From contig NZ_PIPX01000001.1 in the NCBI RefSeq assembly GCF_003987225.1, positions 1,550,001-1,614,000 on the forward strand: 64,000 nucleotides of DNA, given 5' to 3'. Shown here in pieces: positions 7,416 to 17,340 of this stretch. The DNA comes from Pseudidiomarina homiensis. GTDB taxonomy: Bacteria > Pseudomonadota > Gammaproteobacteria > Enterobacterales > Alteromonadaceae. The number at the start of each line of letters is the position of its first letter. Positions within the stretch are counted from its first letter, which is position 1. The position numbers were made by a program, and so were the translations under genes. Under the pieces are notes generated by a model. The model saw only the letters and a list, made by a program, of their open reading frames with translations. It was not told the DNA's origin and searched no databases.

Positions 7416-8579
7416 TCAAGCGCTTAGCGCCTGATCTAAGTCAGCAATTAAATCTTCTACGTCTTCGATGCCCACCGAAATACGTACGAAATTATCAAGA
7501 ATTCCCAATTTTTCCCGGTTCTCTTTTGGAATCGAAGCATGGGTCATGATCGCCGGATGCTCAATCAAACTTTCCACTCCACCGAGACTCTCGGCAAGTG
7601 CAAAAATCTCCACACTTTCAAGGAAGCGACGCGCCTTTTCGATGTCGCCTTTGAGTAGAATCGAGATCATGCCACCAAAGCCTGACATTTGGCGTTTCGC
7701 CAACTCGTGCTGCGGGTGACTTTCAAGACCAGGGAAAATAACTTTCTCTACTTGTGGGTGCTGCTCAAGCCACTGGGCGATGGTCATTGCCGCTTCGTTA
7801 TGGGCTTTCATGCGTAGCGCTAAGGTTTTCACGCCACGTAACGCAAGGTAGCTATCAAATGGACCCGCGACCGCACCAACAGAGTTCTGCAAGAATGCCA
7901 TTTGTTCCGCAAGCTCTTCGTTATCACCAACGACCGCTACACCGCCCACCATGTCTGAGTGACCGTTCAGGTACTTTGTCGCCGAGTGCATCACAATATC
8001 AGCACCGATAGCTAATGGCAGTTGGTTATAGGGCGTTGCAAACGTATTATCGACGACCACGATAATGTTGCGGCCTTTTGCCACGTTCACGATCGCTTCG
8101 ATGTCGACCAGTTTCAGCATTGGATTACTTGGTGTTTCTACCCAAATCATCCGGGTTTTGTCAGTGATCGCCGCTTCAACTGCACTGATATCGCTCAAAT
8201 CCACATAAGAGAAATCAAGCCCAGCAGAGCGCCCACGAACCTTATCAAACAAACGGAAAGTTCCGCCGTATAAATCGTCCATTGCTACCACATGGTCGCC
8301 GCTATCGAGCAATTCCATAATGGTTGACGTTGCCGCCATACCAGAACCAAAAGCGAATCCGCGACTACCGCCTTCAAGGCTTGCCACTGCACGTTCCCAA
8401 GCAAATCGGGTTGGATTATGCGAGCGCGAATATTCAAAACCTTTGTGTACGCCTGGGCTTTCCTGAATGTACGTCGAGCTAGTAAAGATCGGTGGCATCA
8501 CGGCGCCGGTCGCTGGCTCAGGTGCCTGGCCGCCATGAATAGTCTTGGTTGCGAATTTCATCTTCTTAGCGTCTGCCAT
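7416..8579 (-). CDS. cystathionine gamma-lyase/gamma-synthase family enzyme
   Basis: A 387-residue Cys/Met metabolism PLP enzyme. The PLP lysine lies in MHSATKYLNGHSD, with the family signatures FGSGMAATSTIM, YGGTFRLF, WVETPSNPMLKL and VVVDNTFATPY. The family includes cystathionine gamma-synthase (MetB), gamma-lyase and methionine gamma-lyase. It lies three bases downstream of a cystathionine beta-synthase-like gene, so I favour cystathionine gamma-lyase in reverse transsulfuration (methionine or homocysteine to cysteine), as in the Bacillus mccA-mccB pair. The sequence alone does not separate this from gamma-synthase. Confidence 0.85.
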   Translation of the reverse strand: MADAKKMKFATKTIHGGQAPEPATGAVMPPIFTSSTYIQESPGVHKGFEYSRSHNPTRFAWERAVASLEGGSRGFAFGSGMAATSTIMELLDSGDHVVAMDDLYGGTFRLFDKVRGRSAGLDFSYVDLSDISAVEAAITDKTRMIWVETPSNPMLKLVDIEAIVNVAKGRNIIVVVDNTFATPYNQLPLAIGADIVMHSATKYLNGHSDMVGGVAVVGDNEELAEQMAFLQNSVGAVAGPFDSYLALRGVKTLALRMKAHNEAAMTIAQWLEQHPQVEKVIFPGLESHPQHELAKRQMSGFGGMISILLKGDIEKARRFLESVEIFALAESLGGVESLIEHPAIMTHASIPKENREKLGILDNFVRISVGIEDVEDLIADLDQALSA

Positions 8580-8582
8580 TCC

Positions 8583-9554
8583 TTACTCCTCCAGCAGATT
8601 TTGAGCGGCCATCCACTCGTCATTGTATAGTTTCGATAAATAGCGGTTACCCGTGTCACAAGCCAAGGTCACCACACGCTTCGGCTCGGTCTGTTCACGA
8701 CAATAACGTAATGCAGCAGTAATCAAGGTGCCGCTTGATGAACCCACCATCACGCCTTCTTTTACGAGTAACTCACGCGCTGTTTGAAATGCGTCTTTGT
8801 CGCTAACCGCATAAGCTTTGTTGGCTAATTTGATATCGCAAATGTCAGGTATAAAGTCCTCACCAATACCTTCAGCAAGCCAGCTCCCCGCCTCTACTGT
8901 TTCGCCACGGTTCACTAATGGCTCTAAAATGGACCCCTCTGGATCGGCCAAAACCAAATCGATGTCAGCGTTTTGTTCTCGCAAATAACGGCCGATACCG
9001 GTAAGCGTACCGCCTGAGCCAACGCCACAAACAAAGGCGTCTAGATCGCCCTCCATTTGGTTCCAAATCTCCGGCCCAGTTGTTTCATAATGCGCTTTAA
9101 CGTTGGCTTCGTTGGCAAATTGGTTCACGTAAAAGTAGCCATTTTCCTCAGCTAAACGCGCCGCCATATCTTGATAGTACTCAGGATGACCTTTTTGTAC
9201 GTCTGAGCGCGTGCGCACAACATCTGCGCCCATAGCTTTCAAGTTATTGACCTTCTCAGCCGACATTTTGTCAGGCATCACGATTTTTAAAGGGTAACCT
9301 TTGCTCGCCGCAACCAAAGCTAAGCCGAGACCGGTGTTACCCGCCGTGGCTTCAATGATCGTCATGCCCGGCTTGAGCTTGCCTTCTTTTTCGGCAGCTT
9401 CAATCATGCTTACAGCGATGCGGTCTTTTATCGACCCACCTGGATTCATGAGTTCCAGCTTGAGATAGAGCTCACATGGACCCGTGTCCATGTTGCTGAC
9501 TTTCACCATTGGCGTGTTGCCAATCATTTCGAGTACGTTTTGATAAACTCGCAT
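8583..9554 (-). CDS. cysteine synthase / cystathionine beta-synthase family enzyme
   Basis: A 323-residue fold-type II PLP enzyme. It has MIGNTPMVKV at the start, the PLP lysine in NPGGSIKDRIA, the asparagine loop EATAGNTGLGLA and the phosphate loop GVGSGGTLTG. I chose the ATG at 9552-9554 because MRVYQNVLEMIGNTP is the normal family start and an AGAATGGA element precedes it; an upstream in-frame ATG would add 29 residues with no similarity to the family. It lacks CBS domains. Coupling to the gamma-lyase-like gene suggests cystathionine formation from serine and homocysteine, but O-acetylserine sulfhydrylase activity is possible. Confidence 0.85.
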   Translation of the reverse strand: MRVYQNVLEMIGNTPMVKVSNMDTGPCELYLKLELMNPGGSIKDRIAVSMIEAAEKEGKLKPGMTIIEATAGNTGLGLALVAASKGYPLKIVMPDKMSAEKVNNLKAMGADVVRTRSDVQKGHPEYYQDMAARLAEENGYFYVNQFANEANVKAHYETTGPEIWNQMEGDLDAFVCGVGSGGTLTGIGRYLREQNADIDLVLADPEGSILEPLVNRGETVEAGSWLAEGIGEDFIPDICDIKLANKAYAVSDKDAFQTARELLVKEGVMVGSSSGTLITAALRYCREQTEPKRVVTLACDTGNRYLSKLYNDEWMAAQNLLEE

Positions 9555-9588
9555 GTTATTTGGTCCATTCTCTTTGCAAAGTTGCCGC

Positions 9589-9597
9589 ATTATCGCA
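9589..9597 (-). promoter_or_regulatory. candidate extended -10 promoter of the transsulfuration pair
   Basis: Minus-strand TGCGATAAT is an extended -10 element about 35 bases before the ATG at 9554. No clear -35 hexamer accompanies it. Confidence 0.35.
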
Positions 9598-9707
9598 CGA
9601 TGGTGCCCTAAGATGCCAATCACAGACGCTACTTGCATCATGCTTTTTGCTATAAGTTATGGCACATTAGTTTTATCTTTTGCGAACCGACTGCCCAAGG
9701 GGGCAAC

Positions 9708-10301
9708 ATGACTCTACCATCAGTAAATTGCAAAGCTGGCCTACTTGCTTGTGCGACATTAGCTGTCGCGGCATGCCAACCACCGCAACCATCAACCCAT
9801 GATGCCTTTATGGCTAAGTTCCAACCCTATTGTGGCAAAGCCTATGCCGCCGAAGTGGTCGCTGACAATCAGCCTAGTGAGGCATGGCAGCAGGAACTTG
9901 TGGTACATATTCGCGACTGTGAAGCCAACGTCATTCGTATGCCGTTGCACGTCGGTGAAGACCGCTCTCGCACGTGGGTGCTCACGCGCACCGAACAAGG
10001 TATCGATTTCCAGCACATTCACCTACATGAAGACGGCACCCCAGATGATGTTTCGCCGTACGGTGGTCATACTGTGGCTAGTGGTGACGAGAACATGCAA
10101 GCCTTTCCGGTTGACGAAGCCAGCAAAGCCTTATTTACGTTAAACGGCCTCGATGTCTCGACCAACAACACTTGGATTATCTCGTTCGAGGGCGAGACCA
10201 TGTATTATGAGCTCACTCGCCCAGGCCGCGAATTTAGGGTGGCGGTCGACTTGTCGCAACCAATAGCCGAGCCACCAGCCGCTTGGGGTTATCAGCCTTA
10301 G
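9708..10301 (+). CDS. hypothetical lipoprotein
   Basis: A 197-residue protein whose first 22 residues form a lipoprotein signal peptide ending in the lipobox AVAAC, so it should be lipid-anchored in the cell envelope. The mature part has a Cys pair (YCGKAY and RDCEANV) that could form a disulfide, and conserved-looking [14 protein letters not shown] and [11 protein letters not shown] segments. No family with a known function was recognised. AGGGGG lies just upstream of the ATG at 9708; an upstream in-frame ATG is rejected because the signal peptide begins here. The next gene, ltaE, starts 20 bases after it. Confidence 0.8.
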   Translation: MTLPSVNCKAGLLACATLAVAACQPPQPSTHDAFMAKFQPYCGKAYAAEVVADNQPSEAWQQELVVHIRDCEANVIRMPLHVGEDRSRTWVLTRTEQGIDFQHIHLHEDGTPDDVSPYGGHTVASGDENMQAFPVDEASKALFTLNGLDVSTNNTWIISFEGETMYYELTRPGREFRVAVDLSQPIAEPPAAWGYQP

Positions 10302-10321
10302 TCTTATTGAAGGAGCCGTGT

Positions 10322-11335
10322 GTGATTCTTGATTTACGTAGCGATACCGTCACGCAACCCACCGCTGCCATGCGCGAAGCTATGGCTGCGGCACCTGTTG
10401 GTGATGATGTTTTCGGCGATGACCCAACGATTAATGCCTTGCAAGAGCGAGTTGCTGCTATGGCTGGCAAGGAAGCAGCGCTTATTGCCAGTAGCGGTAC
10501 GCAAACCAACTTGTTGGCCTTACTAAGTCATTGCCAACGCGGTGAGGAGTATTTGGTCGGTCAGGAATACCACACCTATCGCTACGAAGCCGGCGGCGCC
10601 GCGGTGCTTGGTGGTATTGTGCCACAACCCTTTGAAGTCGACGCTGACGGCACCTTAGATTTAGCCGCCGTCGAAAAGCGTATTAAACCTGATGACCCGC
10701 ACTTTCCGATTACGCGGTTGTTAGCGCTTGAGAATACGCATACCGGTAAAGTTATTCCGCAAACCTACATGCAGCAAGCTCGGACCTTGGTTGATAAACA
10801 CGGTTTGCAGTTACATTTAGACGGCGCGCGTATTTTTAATGCGGTTATCGCCACCGGCAGCTCCCTAAAGGAGCTTTGTGAGCCATTCGATAGCGTGTCG
10901 ATTTGCTTCTCGAAAGGTCTCGGCACACCCATTGGTTCAGTTTTAGCCGGCGATCGAGACTTCATCGCCCGCGCACACCGTTGGCGTAAAATGCTTGGCG
11001 GCGGTATGCGTCAAGCGGGCATCGTTGCAGCCGCTATGGACTACGCACTCGAGCATCATGTGGAGCGTTTAGCCGATGACCACGCCAATGCCTTGGCTCT
11101 CGCTGAAGGCTTAAGCCAACTGGAAGGCCTTCGCGTCGAGCCAGCGCAAACCAACATGGTCTATGTGAACTTCGAGTCTGCCGAGCAAGCTAAGAAAGTA
11201 AGTGAACACTTACGCAAACACGATATTGTGGTAGGCACCGCTCAGCGCATGCGCCTTGTCACCCATTTAGGCATCCCTGCGACAGCAATCGAGCAAATTG
11301 TTGCAGCGTTCCGCAACGCACTGGCTCAGAATTAA
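10322..11335 (+). CDS. ltaE: low-specificity L-threonine aldolase
   Basis: A 337-residue fold-type I PLP enzyme that cleaves L-threonine and L-allo-threonine to glycine and acetaldehyde. The start [39 protein letters not shown], and the PLP lysine in [13 protein letters not shown] all match LtaE. I place the start at the GTG at 10322, six bases after AAGGAG, which gives the normal family N-terminus; a longer frame would add thirteen unrelated residues. It follows the lipoprotein gene closely and may be co-transcribed with it. Confidence 0.93.
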   Translation: MILDLRSDTVTQPTAAMREAMAAAPVGDDVFGDDPTINALQERVAAMAGKEAALIASSGTQTNLLALLSHCQRGEEYLVGQEYHTYRYEAGGAAVLGGIVPQPFEVDADGTLDLAAVEKRIKPDDPHFPITRLLALENTHTGKVIPQTYMQQARTLVDKHGLQLHLDGARIFNAVIATGSSLKELCEPFDSVSICFSKGLGTPIGSVLAGDRDFIARAHRWRKMLGGGMRQAGIVAAAMDYALEHHVERLADDHANALALAEGLSQLEGLRVEPAQTNMVYVNFESAEQAKKVSEHLRKHDIVVGTAQRMRLVTHLGIPATAIEQIVAAFRNALAQN

Positions 11336-11349
11336 TTCGCCAACGAGCA

Positions 11350-12900
11350 TCAGAGCTCCTGTAACTGTTGTAGCAAGCGATCCAGCGCGCGGTAACTTAA
11401 CGCTTCCGCCAAATGGGTTTTATTCATGTGCTCAACCTCGGCGGCATCAGCGATGGTGCGCGCCAAGCGTAAAACGCGGTGGTAAGCGCGGTGCGAAAGC
11501 TTAAACCGTTCAATAGCCGCAACCAGAAAGCTATGGTCGTCGTCGCTCAAACGGCAATACTCAGCCAATTGGGCGGTCTTGAGTTCCGAGTTCAAACAAC
11601 CTTGGCGTCGCATTTGTAACTCCCGGACTTTGCTTACTTGCTTGCGCAATGCTGGCGTCTGTGGCTGTTGCTGTTGATGTTGTTGCTTCAATACATCGGG
11701 CTGCCGCGGTACATCTACTTGCATATCCACGCGGTCCAGCAAAGGCCCCGAGAGCCTACCGAGGTAACGCGTTATTTGATCAGGTGTGGCACGAGCACTC
11801 GCTAAGGTGCCGTCAAAGTGTCCACAGGGTGAAGGATTCAGAGCACACACTAATTGAAACTGCGCCGGAAAGGTTGCTTGGTAGCCAGCGCGGCTGATCG
11901 ACACCTGCCCTGACTCCAATGGCTCGCGCAGCGAATCAAGTACGTGCCGCGAGAATTCAGGGAGTTCATCGAGGAACAATAGCGACTTATGCGCTAACGA
12001 AATCTCGCCAGGTTGTGGTGGCGAGCCGCCACCCACTAAAGCCGCCGCAGAACAAGAGTGATGCGGTGAACGCAAGTTGCGTTCGAGCCATGCGCTGGGA
12101 TGTTCAGCATTGTAATTATGCCCTGCAACACTGCGGATCGCGGCAACCTCAAGACCTTCGGTATCGGAAAGTGGTGGCAGTAACCCTAATAAGCGCTGCG
12201 CCAGCATCGTTTTACCAGTACCCGGTGGCCCTACGAACAGCACGTGGTGCCCGCCCATCGCCGCCAAAATCAATGCTCGCTTGGCTTGCTCTTGGCCTAT
12301 AACATCAGCTAAATCACCATAAAAATGGGGTTGCTCGTTAGGCTGTAATGGCGGTAAATGAGGTAAATGATGAGGCCCACGTAAATGCTCGGAAACATCG
12401 CGTAGGCTTTCAGCAGCAACACATTGTTGCTCGCGCACCACGCTCGCTTCGGTTTGATTAGCTAAGGGAATCACAGCTTCGCGCCCTTGCTCGCGACAGG
12501 CCAGCATAGCAGGCAGTATTCCCGGCACGCCGCGTAGTTCGCCATTCAGTGTGAGCTCGCCATAAAACTCACGAGAAACCACCGCTCTTTCACTAATTTG
12601 CCCGTCGGCAACCAAGATGCCAATAGCAATCGCTAAGTCATAACGCGCACCGTGCTTCGGTAAGTCTGCAGGAGCTAGATTGACGGTTATTTTTCTACCA
12701 CGCGGAAATTCAAAGTCGCTCGCCTGAATCGCCGAACGTACCCTATCCCGCGCTTCGCGTACCCCAGCATGCGGCATGCCCACCACCGCAAAAGCTGGCA
12801 ATCCCGAGGCCAAACAAACCTCTACCGTTACCAGAGGGGCTTCCATACCATAGAGCGCACGCGTAAACACCCGTGCAATTGAAATTGTCGTCCCTGCCAT
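11350..12900 (-). CDS. comM: YifB/ComM family AAA+ ATPase with Mg-chelatase-like domain
   Basis: A 516-residue protein with an N-terminal Lon-like domain (GLPAFAVVGMPHAGVREARDRV, residues 36-57 roughly), a central AAA+ ATPase with Walker A GPPGTGKTMLA and Walker B LLFLDELPEF, and a C-terminal Mg-chelatase-like helical domain. ComM is a hexameric helicase that promotes branch migration during natural transformation in Vibrio; the family is widespread in non-competent bacteria as well. The start at 12898-12900 is chosen because GGAGGG precedes it; nine extra residues are possible upstream. Confidence 0.92.
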   Translation of the reverse strand: MAGTTISIARVFTRALYGMEAPLVTVEVCLASGLPAFAVVGMPHAGVREARDRVRSAIQASDFEFPRGRKITVNLAPADLPKHGARYDLAIAIGILVADGQISERAVVSREFYGELTLNGELRGVPGILPAMLACREQGREAVIPLANQTEASVVREQQCVAAESLRDVSEHLRGPHHLPHLPPLQPNEQPHFYGDLADVIGQEQAKRALILAAMGGHHVLFVGPPGTGKTMLAQRLLGLLPPLSDTEGLEVAAIRSVAGHNYNAEHPSAWLERNLRSPHHSCSAAALVGGGSPPQPGEISLAHKSLLFLDELPEFSRHVLDSLREPLESGQVSISRAGYQATFPAQFQLVCALNPSPCGHFDGTLASARATPDQITRYLGRLSGPLLDRVDMQVDVPRQPDVLKQQHQQQQPQTPALRKQVSKVRELQMRRQGCLNSELKTAQLAEYCRLSDDDHSFLVAAIERFKLSHRAYHRVLRLARTIADAAEVEHMNKTHLAEALSYRALDRLLQQLQEL

Positions 12901-13077
12901 AACCCTGCCCTCCATGGCTAAAACCATAAGTCTAGCGCAGTCGAACTAGCGGTACCTGTGCGTTATGACCTCAATCGTTGTCATTCTATGCGCCGCTATA
13001 GGCGTGGTGTTCGGTCGTCATTTCTGTGTAATAAAGCTTGGTTAAATTACTTCCTATCACAAGCAGAGACGCAGCTT

Positions 13078-14805
13078 ATGTCACTTGTCGAACTTATTAA
13101 AACACAGGCATTAACGACACATTATCAGCCAATAATCGACACCTACCGCTCACATTTAATCGGTTATGAAAGCTTAATTCGCGGGCCTGTTGGACATCGC
13201 TTGGAACGTCCCGACACATTATTCGCGGAGTCCGAGGCTCTCGCGCTACGTGATACTTTAGAGCAGTACTGTTTAATTGCTGCAGTGCGCAATTTCGATG
13301 CCAAGCAGTTTTCAGGGTCTTTATTCATCAATATCAACCCGAATTTACTATTACAGCCCGATTGTTTAGCTGTTTTAAATGCTCTCCCAGAACAAACGGC
13401 TGCCAGCATCATACTTGAGCTATCTGAACATTATCCTATTGAAAATATTCAAGAGCTTAAAGCACAAATGCATCGTTTGCGTGCCGTCGGTTACCGGTTT
13501 GCTATTGATGATTTAGGTGCAGGTCACTCGAGTTTTAAATTATGGGCTGAAGTGCGCCCCGATTATGTAAAACTCGACCGCTACTTTATAAGTGATATCA
13601 ACAATAGTCCGTATAAACGAGAATTCGTTCAGCACATCGTCACGTTGGCGAAGAATCTACATGCGACAGTCATCGCTGAGGGTATAGAGACGCAAGAGGA
13701 GTTAAGACAATTACAGAAATTGGGTATCTATGCCTCTCAAGGCTTTTTGATTGGCCGACCAAGCCCTTCGCCCATAGCGGTACACACCTTAACCGAACGT
13801 ATCAGCCATGATGACGTGGCGGACCGCTACGACGCACTAAGCACCTTACTTGAATCGACCACGGTGATCTGTAGCGACCGCTGTATCGCCGATATTTTAG
13901 ATTATTTCGAGCAAAATAAACGCTTAATCGCAATCCCTGTGGTAGACCAAGGTAAAACCGTTGGTATTATTCGTCGCGGTCAATTTATGGAGCTGATGTC
14001 AACACCATTTGGGCGTCCCTTATTTGCACGTAAGCCAGCACGTACTGTGATGCAAGCCAACTTCTTAGTCGTCGATGTTCGGGCACCTCTCGAGCAAGCC
14101 AGTGCATTGTTGACCGAAAACGAAGACACCTTCGAGCAACAAATCTTGATAGCCACTAACCAAGACGAATATGCAGGCATTATTCCAGTCGCTAGTTTAC
14201 TTCGCCGCATCACAGAGCTCAAAATTCAAAACGCACGCTACGCAAACCCTCTCACGCTTTTGCCAGGAAACGTACCGATTAATCAAACTATTGATCAATA
14301 CGTACATGATGGTGAACCCTTCTCAGTGCTTTATTTTGACCTGAATTTCTTTAAACCTTTTAATGATGAATACGGTTATCATCGCGGCGATGCCGTACTT
14401 CAGTTGTTTGCAAACCTACTCGAAGAGTATTTCCCCAAGAGTCATCATTTTGTAGGGCATGTTGGCGGCGACGACTTTATTGTTATTAGCCAAGAAAGCT
14501 CACCAAATCTCCAAACACTTAACTATTTAAAGAAAGCATTCCAAGAGCAAGTAAAATCTTTTTACAAGGCTCCGCATCTAAAAGATAATGGTATGGTAGG
14601 TCGTGCGAGAAATGGTCGTTTCCGCAAGTTTCCACTCCTCGATTTCTGTGTTGCTATTATCGCAATTCCCTCAGGGACCTCGCTCTCACATCAGGATATC
14701 GCCAGCACCGCTGCGCAAATGAAAGGGCGCGCAAAGAAAGCGAAAGATGGGATTGCTGTCTACCACACCCATCAGAAAACCCTTTCGAGTTTGACCAATG
14801 AGTAA
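13078..14805 (+). CDS. EAL-CBS-GGDEF cyclic-di-GMP protein
   Basis: A 575-residue cytoplasmic protein. The EAL phosphodiesterase domain (about residues 1-245) keeps the usual catalytic set: Glu in YESLIRG, Asn in FININPN, Glu in ELSE, Asp-Asp in DDLGAGHSS, Lys and Asp in VKLD, Glu in AEGIET and Gln in SQGFLIGRPSP. A CBS pair (about 255-385) follows, then a GGDEF-like domain with GGDDF in place of GGDEF and DLNFFKPFND in place of DxDxFK. The likely activity is c-di-GMP hydrolysis, controlled by nucleotide binding to the CBS pair. The start MSLVELIKTQ was chosen to begin the EAL domain; upstream codons are possible. Confidence 0.88.
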   Translation: MSLVELIKTQALTTHYQPIIDTYRSHLIGYESLIRGPVGHRLERPDTLFAESEALALRDTLEQYCLIAAVRNFDAKQFSGSLFININPNLLLQPDCLAVLNALPEQTAASIILELSEHYPIENIQELKAQMHRLRAVGYRFAIDDLGAGHSSFKLWAEVRPDYVKLDRYFISDINNSPYKREFVQHIVTLAKNLHATVIAEGIETQEELRQLQKLGIYASQGFLIGRPSPSPIAVHTLTERISHDDVADRYDALSTLLESTTVICSDRCIADILDYFEQNKRLIAIPVVDQGKTVGIIRRGQFMELMSTPFGRPLFARKPARTVMQANFLVVDVRAPLEQASALLTENEDTFEQQILIATNQDEYAGIIPVASLLRRITELKIQNARYANPLTLLPGNVPINQTIDQYVHDGEPFSVLYFDLNFFKPFNDEYGYHRGDAVLQLFANLLEEYFPKSHHFVGHVGGDDFIVISQESSPNLQTLNYLKKAFQEQVKSFYKAPHLKDNGMVGRARNGRFRKFPLLDFCVAIIAIPSGTSLSHQDIASTAAQMKGRAKKAKDGIAVYHTHQKTLSSLTNE

Positions 14806-14895
14806 ATGGGGAGCCGGAAAGTCGCATAATGGTACTTTGCCATTTATTGTGGTGTGATTTTTTAGTATCTTCGCTACTCAACTGGGGGATCAAAA

Positions 14896-15429
14896 ATGTC
14901 AACGTCACTTCGTAGAGCAAGCCGCACACTGCATTTGTGGATATCCCTGGGCATTTTTATTCCTGTGGTTATCGTCATTGGTAGCGGTTTATTATTACAA
15001 GTTAAAAAAGAAGTCGATTGGATCCAGCCTCCTACGCAAAAAATGGCAGAAGGCGAACCTTCACTAAGCTTTGCTGAAATTATCGATGCAGTTGCGCAAG
15101 TCCCTCAGGCAGAGCTTAAGAGCTGGGATGATATCGATAGGCTAGATGTTAGGCCAAGCAAAGGCATCATTAAAGTACGCGGAAATAACCACTGGGAAGT
15201 ACAGCTAGATGCAAAGAGCGGTGATGTACTGCAAGTAGCCTACCGCCGTGCCGACACGATTGAAGCCATTCATGATGGCAGCTGGTTTTTTGAGGGTGCT
15301 AAACTCTACGTGTTTTTGCCCGCGGCTATTTTACTCTTCGTATTATGGATAACAGGGCTGGTGATGTTAGTCACCACGTTGAAGAGTAAATACCGCAAAC
15401 ACTACTATAGATCACAGCGACATCGTTAA
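14896..15429 (+). CDS. PepSY-domain membrane protein
   Basis: A 177-residue protein with two membrane segments (about residues 14-34 and 137-158) around a periplasmic PepSY-like region. The N-terminal RRASRTLHLWISLGIFIPVVI is typical of the short PepSY-TM proteins found beside siderophore receptors. GGGGGA lies six bases before the ATG. It is convergent with, and overlaps by 18 bases, a TonB receptor gene, which supports a role in iron or siderophore handling. No catalytic function can be assigned. Confidence 0.82.
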   Translation: MSTSLRRASRTLHLWISLGIFIPVVIVIGSGLLLQVKKEVDWIQPPTQKMAEGEPSLSFAEIIDAVAQVPQAELKSWDDIDRLDVRPSKGIIKVRGNNHWEVQLDAKSGDVLQVAYRRADTIEAIHDGSWFFEGAKLYVFLPAAILLFVLWITGLVMLVTTLKSKYRKHYYRSQRHR

Positions 15430-17328
15430 GGTGAACTGCACACTCCTTCCCTGAGCAAACGCGGCTTGGTCATCGGCGCTCACATAATAGAGTTCATCGG
15501 TTACATTACGTATGCTAGTGCTGAAAACAGTGTGCTCAGTCAGTTGCCACGAGGCCCCAGCATTGACGATATACGCTTTCTCTAGTTTACGCTCACCCGC
15601 CGCCAACCGTGTTTTATCTGCCCTGTACTGCAATGTGGCAAATACTCGCATCACATCAAATTGATATTTAAGATCAATGCGTTGCGTGTTGGCGGGAATA
15701 TCAGCAACGGTATTCCCCGCCTCGTCTATTCCCTTCACCCATGCACCACTTAAGGCAAGATTGAAGTGACTGTCGCTAGGTTGCCAGCTTAATTGATAAT
15801 TCACGCCTTTAACGGTAGCGCGGTCGAGATTGGCATACTGCAACACATCTTTATTCAGTGATAAGCGTTCAATGTAATTATCAATGCGTTGATAAAACAC
15901 ACTAATGTCGCCGCTCAATTGACGACTGTTATAAGCTAATGCACCTTGCAGGTTAATGGCTTGTTCAGTCGCTAAACTGGCATCACCACGCACTGTTCCT
16001 CTTGGTGTTTCGCCAGAGAAAAAACGCTCGGTCAATGTTGGATTTCTAAACGCACTCGAAATATACAGGTTAGCTGACCAGTGTGGCGTGAGCGCATAGT
16101 TAGCTCCCGCAAAGCCACTGATGTTGGTGTTCGTACTATGCTGCCCCTTATTTTCTTGCCGCAACCAATCGAGGCGCACACCCGCCGCGAGCGCAACATT
16201 ATTTATGCGACGGGATGTATCCACGACGCCTGCCAATGCCAGCTCATCTGCAGCAAGCGACTGCACACGATACACCAGTTGCTCTGCCAGAGTTAACTCA
16301 CGTTCATCAATGACTACATTTTCCCGGCCGTTGAGTTGTAATTGCCAGTTCATTTGCCATTGGGCTAGTTTTGCCTTACTGCCTATATCTGCGCCAAAGT
16401 TCAGGGCTTTAGTGTTGCTTTGATTAATACGATCCCCCGGGCGCAGCGTGTTACTATCTAACTGCGATTGATGCCACCATAGATTGCCGGTAACCACAGA
16501 GCCGCTGTCGTTTGCCACTACATTATCGAAGGCAAAATTTAGCTTGCCAAGCCAGTGTCGATTGGTTGGATATGTGGTGATTTTATTCTGTGGGAAGTCG
16601 CTACTCGATTTACCGATATCTTGACTGTCTGAGTAGAGTGACCAAGCTTCTTTTAGCATCCCTTCTTCTGGACGGTGACGGACAAAGAGCGCGGCCTGCT
16701 CGTATTGGTCGAATAGCGTCATGCCGTGTGCATCTTTACCATTACCTGCGTTGCGATACGCCACTTTCCAATCGGTATTTCGATGAAAGTCCGTATAGCT
16801 ATAGTCTTGCCCGCTCTGATTACTACTCCAGCCAACTTGTAACTGGTGTGCAAGTGCTTCTTTAATTCGCAAATTCACCGCACCACCAATAGCGCCTGAT
16901 CCTAAGTAGGTCGAGGCGGCTCCCGGAATAACGGCTACCGAGCTAATAAAAGAAGGAGGAATAAAGTCAACACTCGCCCCCGCTCGGCGGTCACTTAGAA
17001 TAGGGACACCGTCTATTAATGACTGAATTCGCCAGCGAGAAAAACCGCGGATACTGATGTTTTGTAGTTGTCCGCCCTGACCGTTGAGGCTTATTAATGG
17101 CGACTGTGTGAGCAAATCATTTAGATGCGTGGGACTCACCAAGTTTTCTTGATCATAATCGTACTGTGTGAAAATACGTGACAGCGTTTCGTGGTAATAA
17201 GGACGCTCCGCAGTTACGGTAACCCGCTCTACTTGCGGTGCAGTTTGTGCAGTCGAGCTCGGCACTAACACACAGCTAAGCGCGAGGAAGCTATAAGCTC
17301 GCAGAAGCACTGAAGAATTAAAGTTCAT
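15412..17328 (-). CDS. TonB-dependent outer membrane receptor
   Basis: A 638-residue receptor with a signal peptide (about residues 1-27, ending SSTAQ), a TonB-box-like segment VERVTVTAERP, a plug domain (ISIRGFSRWRIQSLIDGVPI and GSGAIGGAVNLRIKE) and a C-terminal beta-barrel ending QFTLTMSL. It should import a metal complex or cofactor. I chose the ATG at 17326-17328 because it gives a normal signal peptide; an upstream in-frame start would add 18 residues. The convergent PepSY gene suggests an iron-siderophore substrate, but no Fur box was seen and the substrate is unknown. Confidence 0.88.
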   Translation of the reverse strand: MNFNSSVLLRAYSFLALSCVLVPSSTAQTAPQVERVTVTAERPYYHETLSRIFTQYDYDQENLVSPTHLNDLLTQSPLISLNGQGGQLQNISIRGFSRWRIQSLIDGVPILSDRRAGASVDFIPPSFISSVAVIPGAASTYLGSGAIGGAVNLRIKEALAHQLQVGWSSNQSGQDYSYTDFHRNTDWKVAYRNAGNGKDAHGMTLFDQYEQAALFVRHRPEEGMLKEAWSLYSDSQDIGKSSSDFPQNKITTYPTNRHWLGKLNFAFDNVVANDSGSVVTGNLWWHQSQLDSNTLRPGDRINQSNTKALNFGADIGSKAKLAQWQMNWQLQLNGRENVVIDERELTLAEQLVYRVQSLAADELALAGVVDTSRRINNVALAAGVRLDWLRQENKGQHSTNTNISGFAGANYALTPHWSANLYISSAFRNPTLTERFFSGETPRGTVRGDASLATEQAINLQGALAYNSRQLSGDISVFYQRIDNYIERLSLNKDVLQYANLDRATVKGVNYQLSWQPSDSHFNLALSGAWVKGIDEAGNTVADIPANTQRIDLKYQFDVMRVFATLQYRADKTRLAAGERKLEKAYIVNAGASWQLTEHTVFSTSIRNVTDELYYVSADDQAAFAQGRSVQFTLTMSL

Positions 17329-17340
17329 GTTATCCCGCAG

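Noticed and set aside
9555-9641. Longer N-terminus for the cystathionine beta-synthase-like protein
   Set aside because: The 29 additional residues do not resemble the family start, and the inner ATG gives the usual N-terminus with a ribosome binding site.
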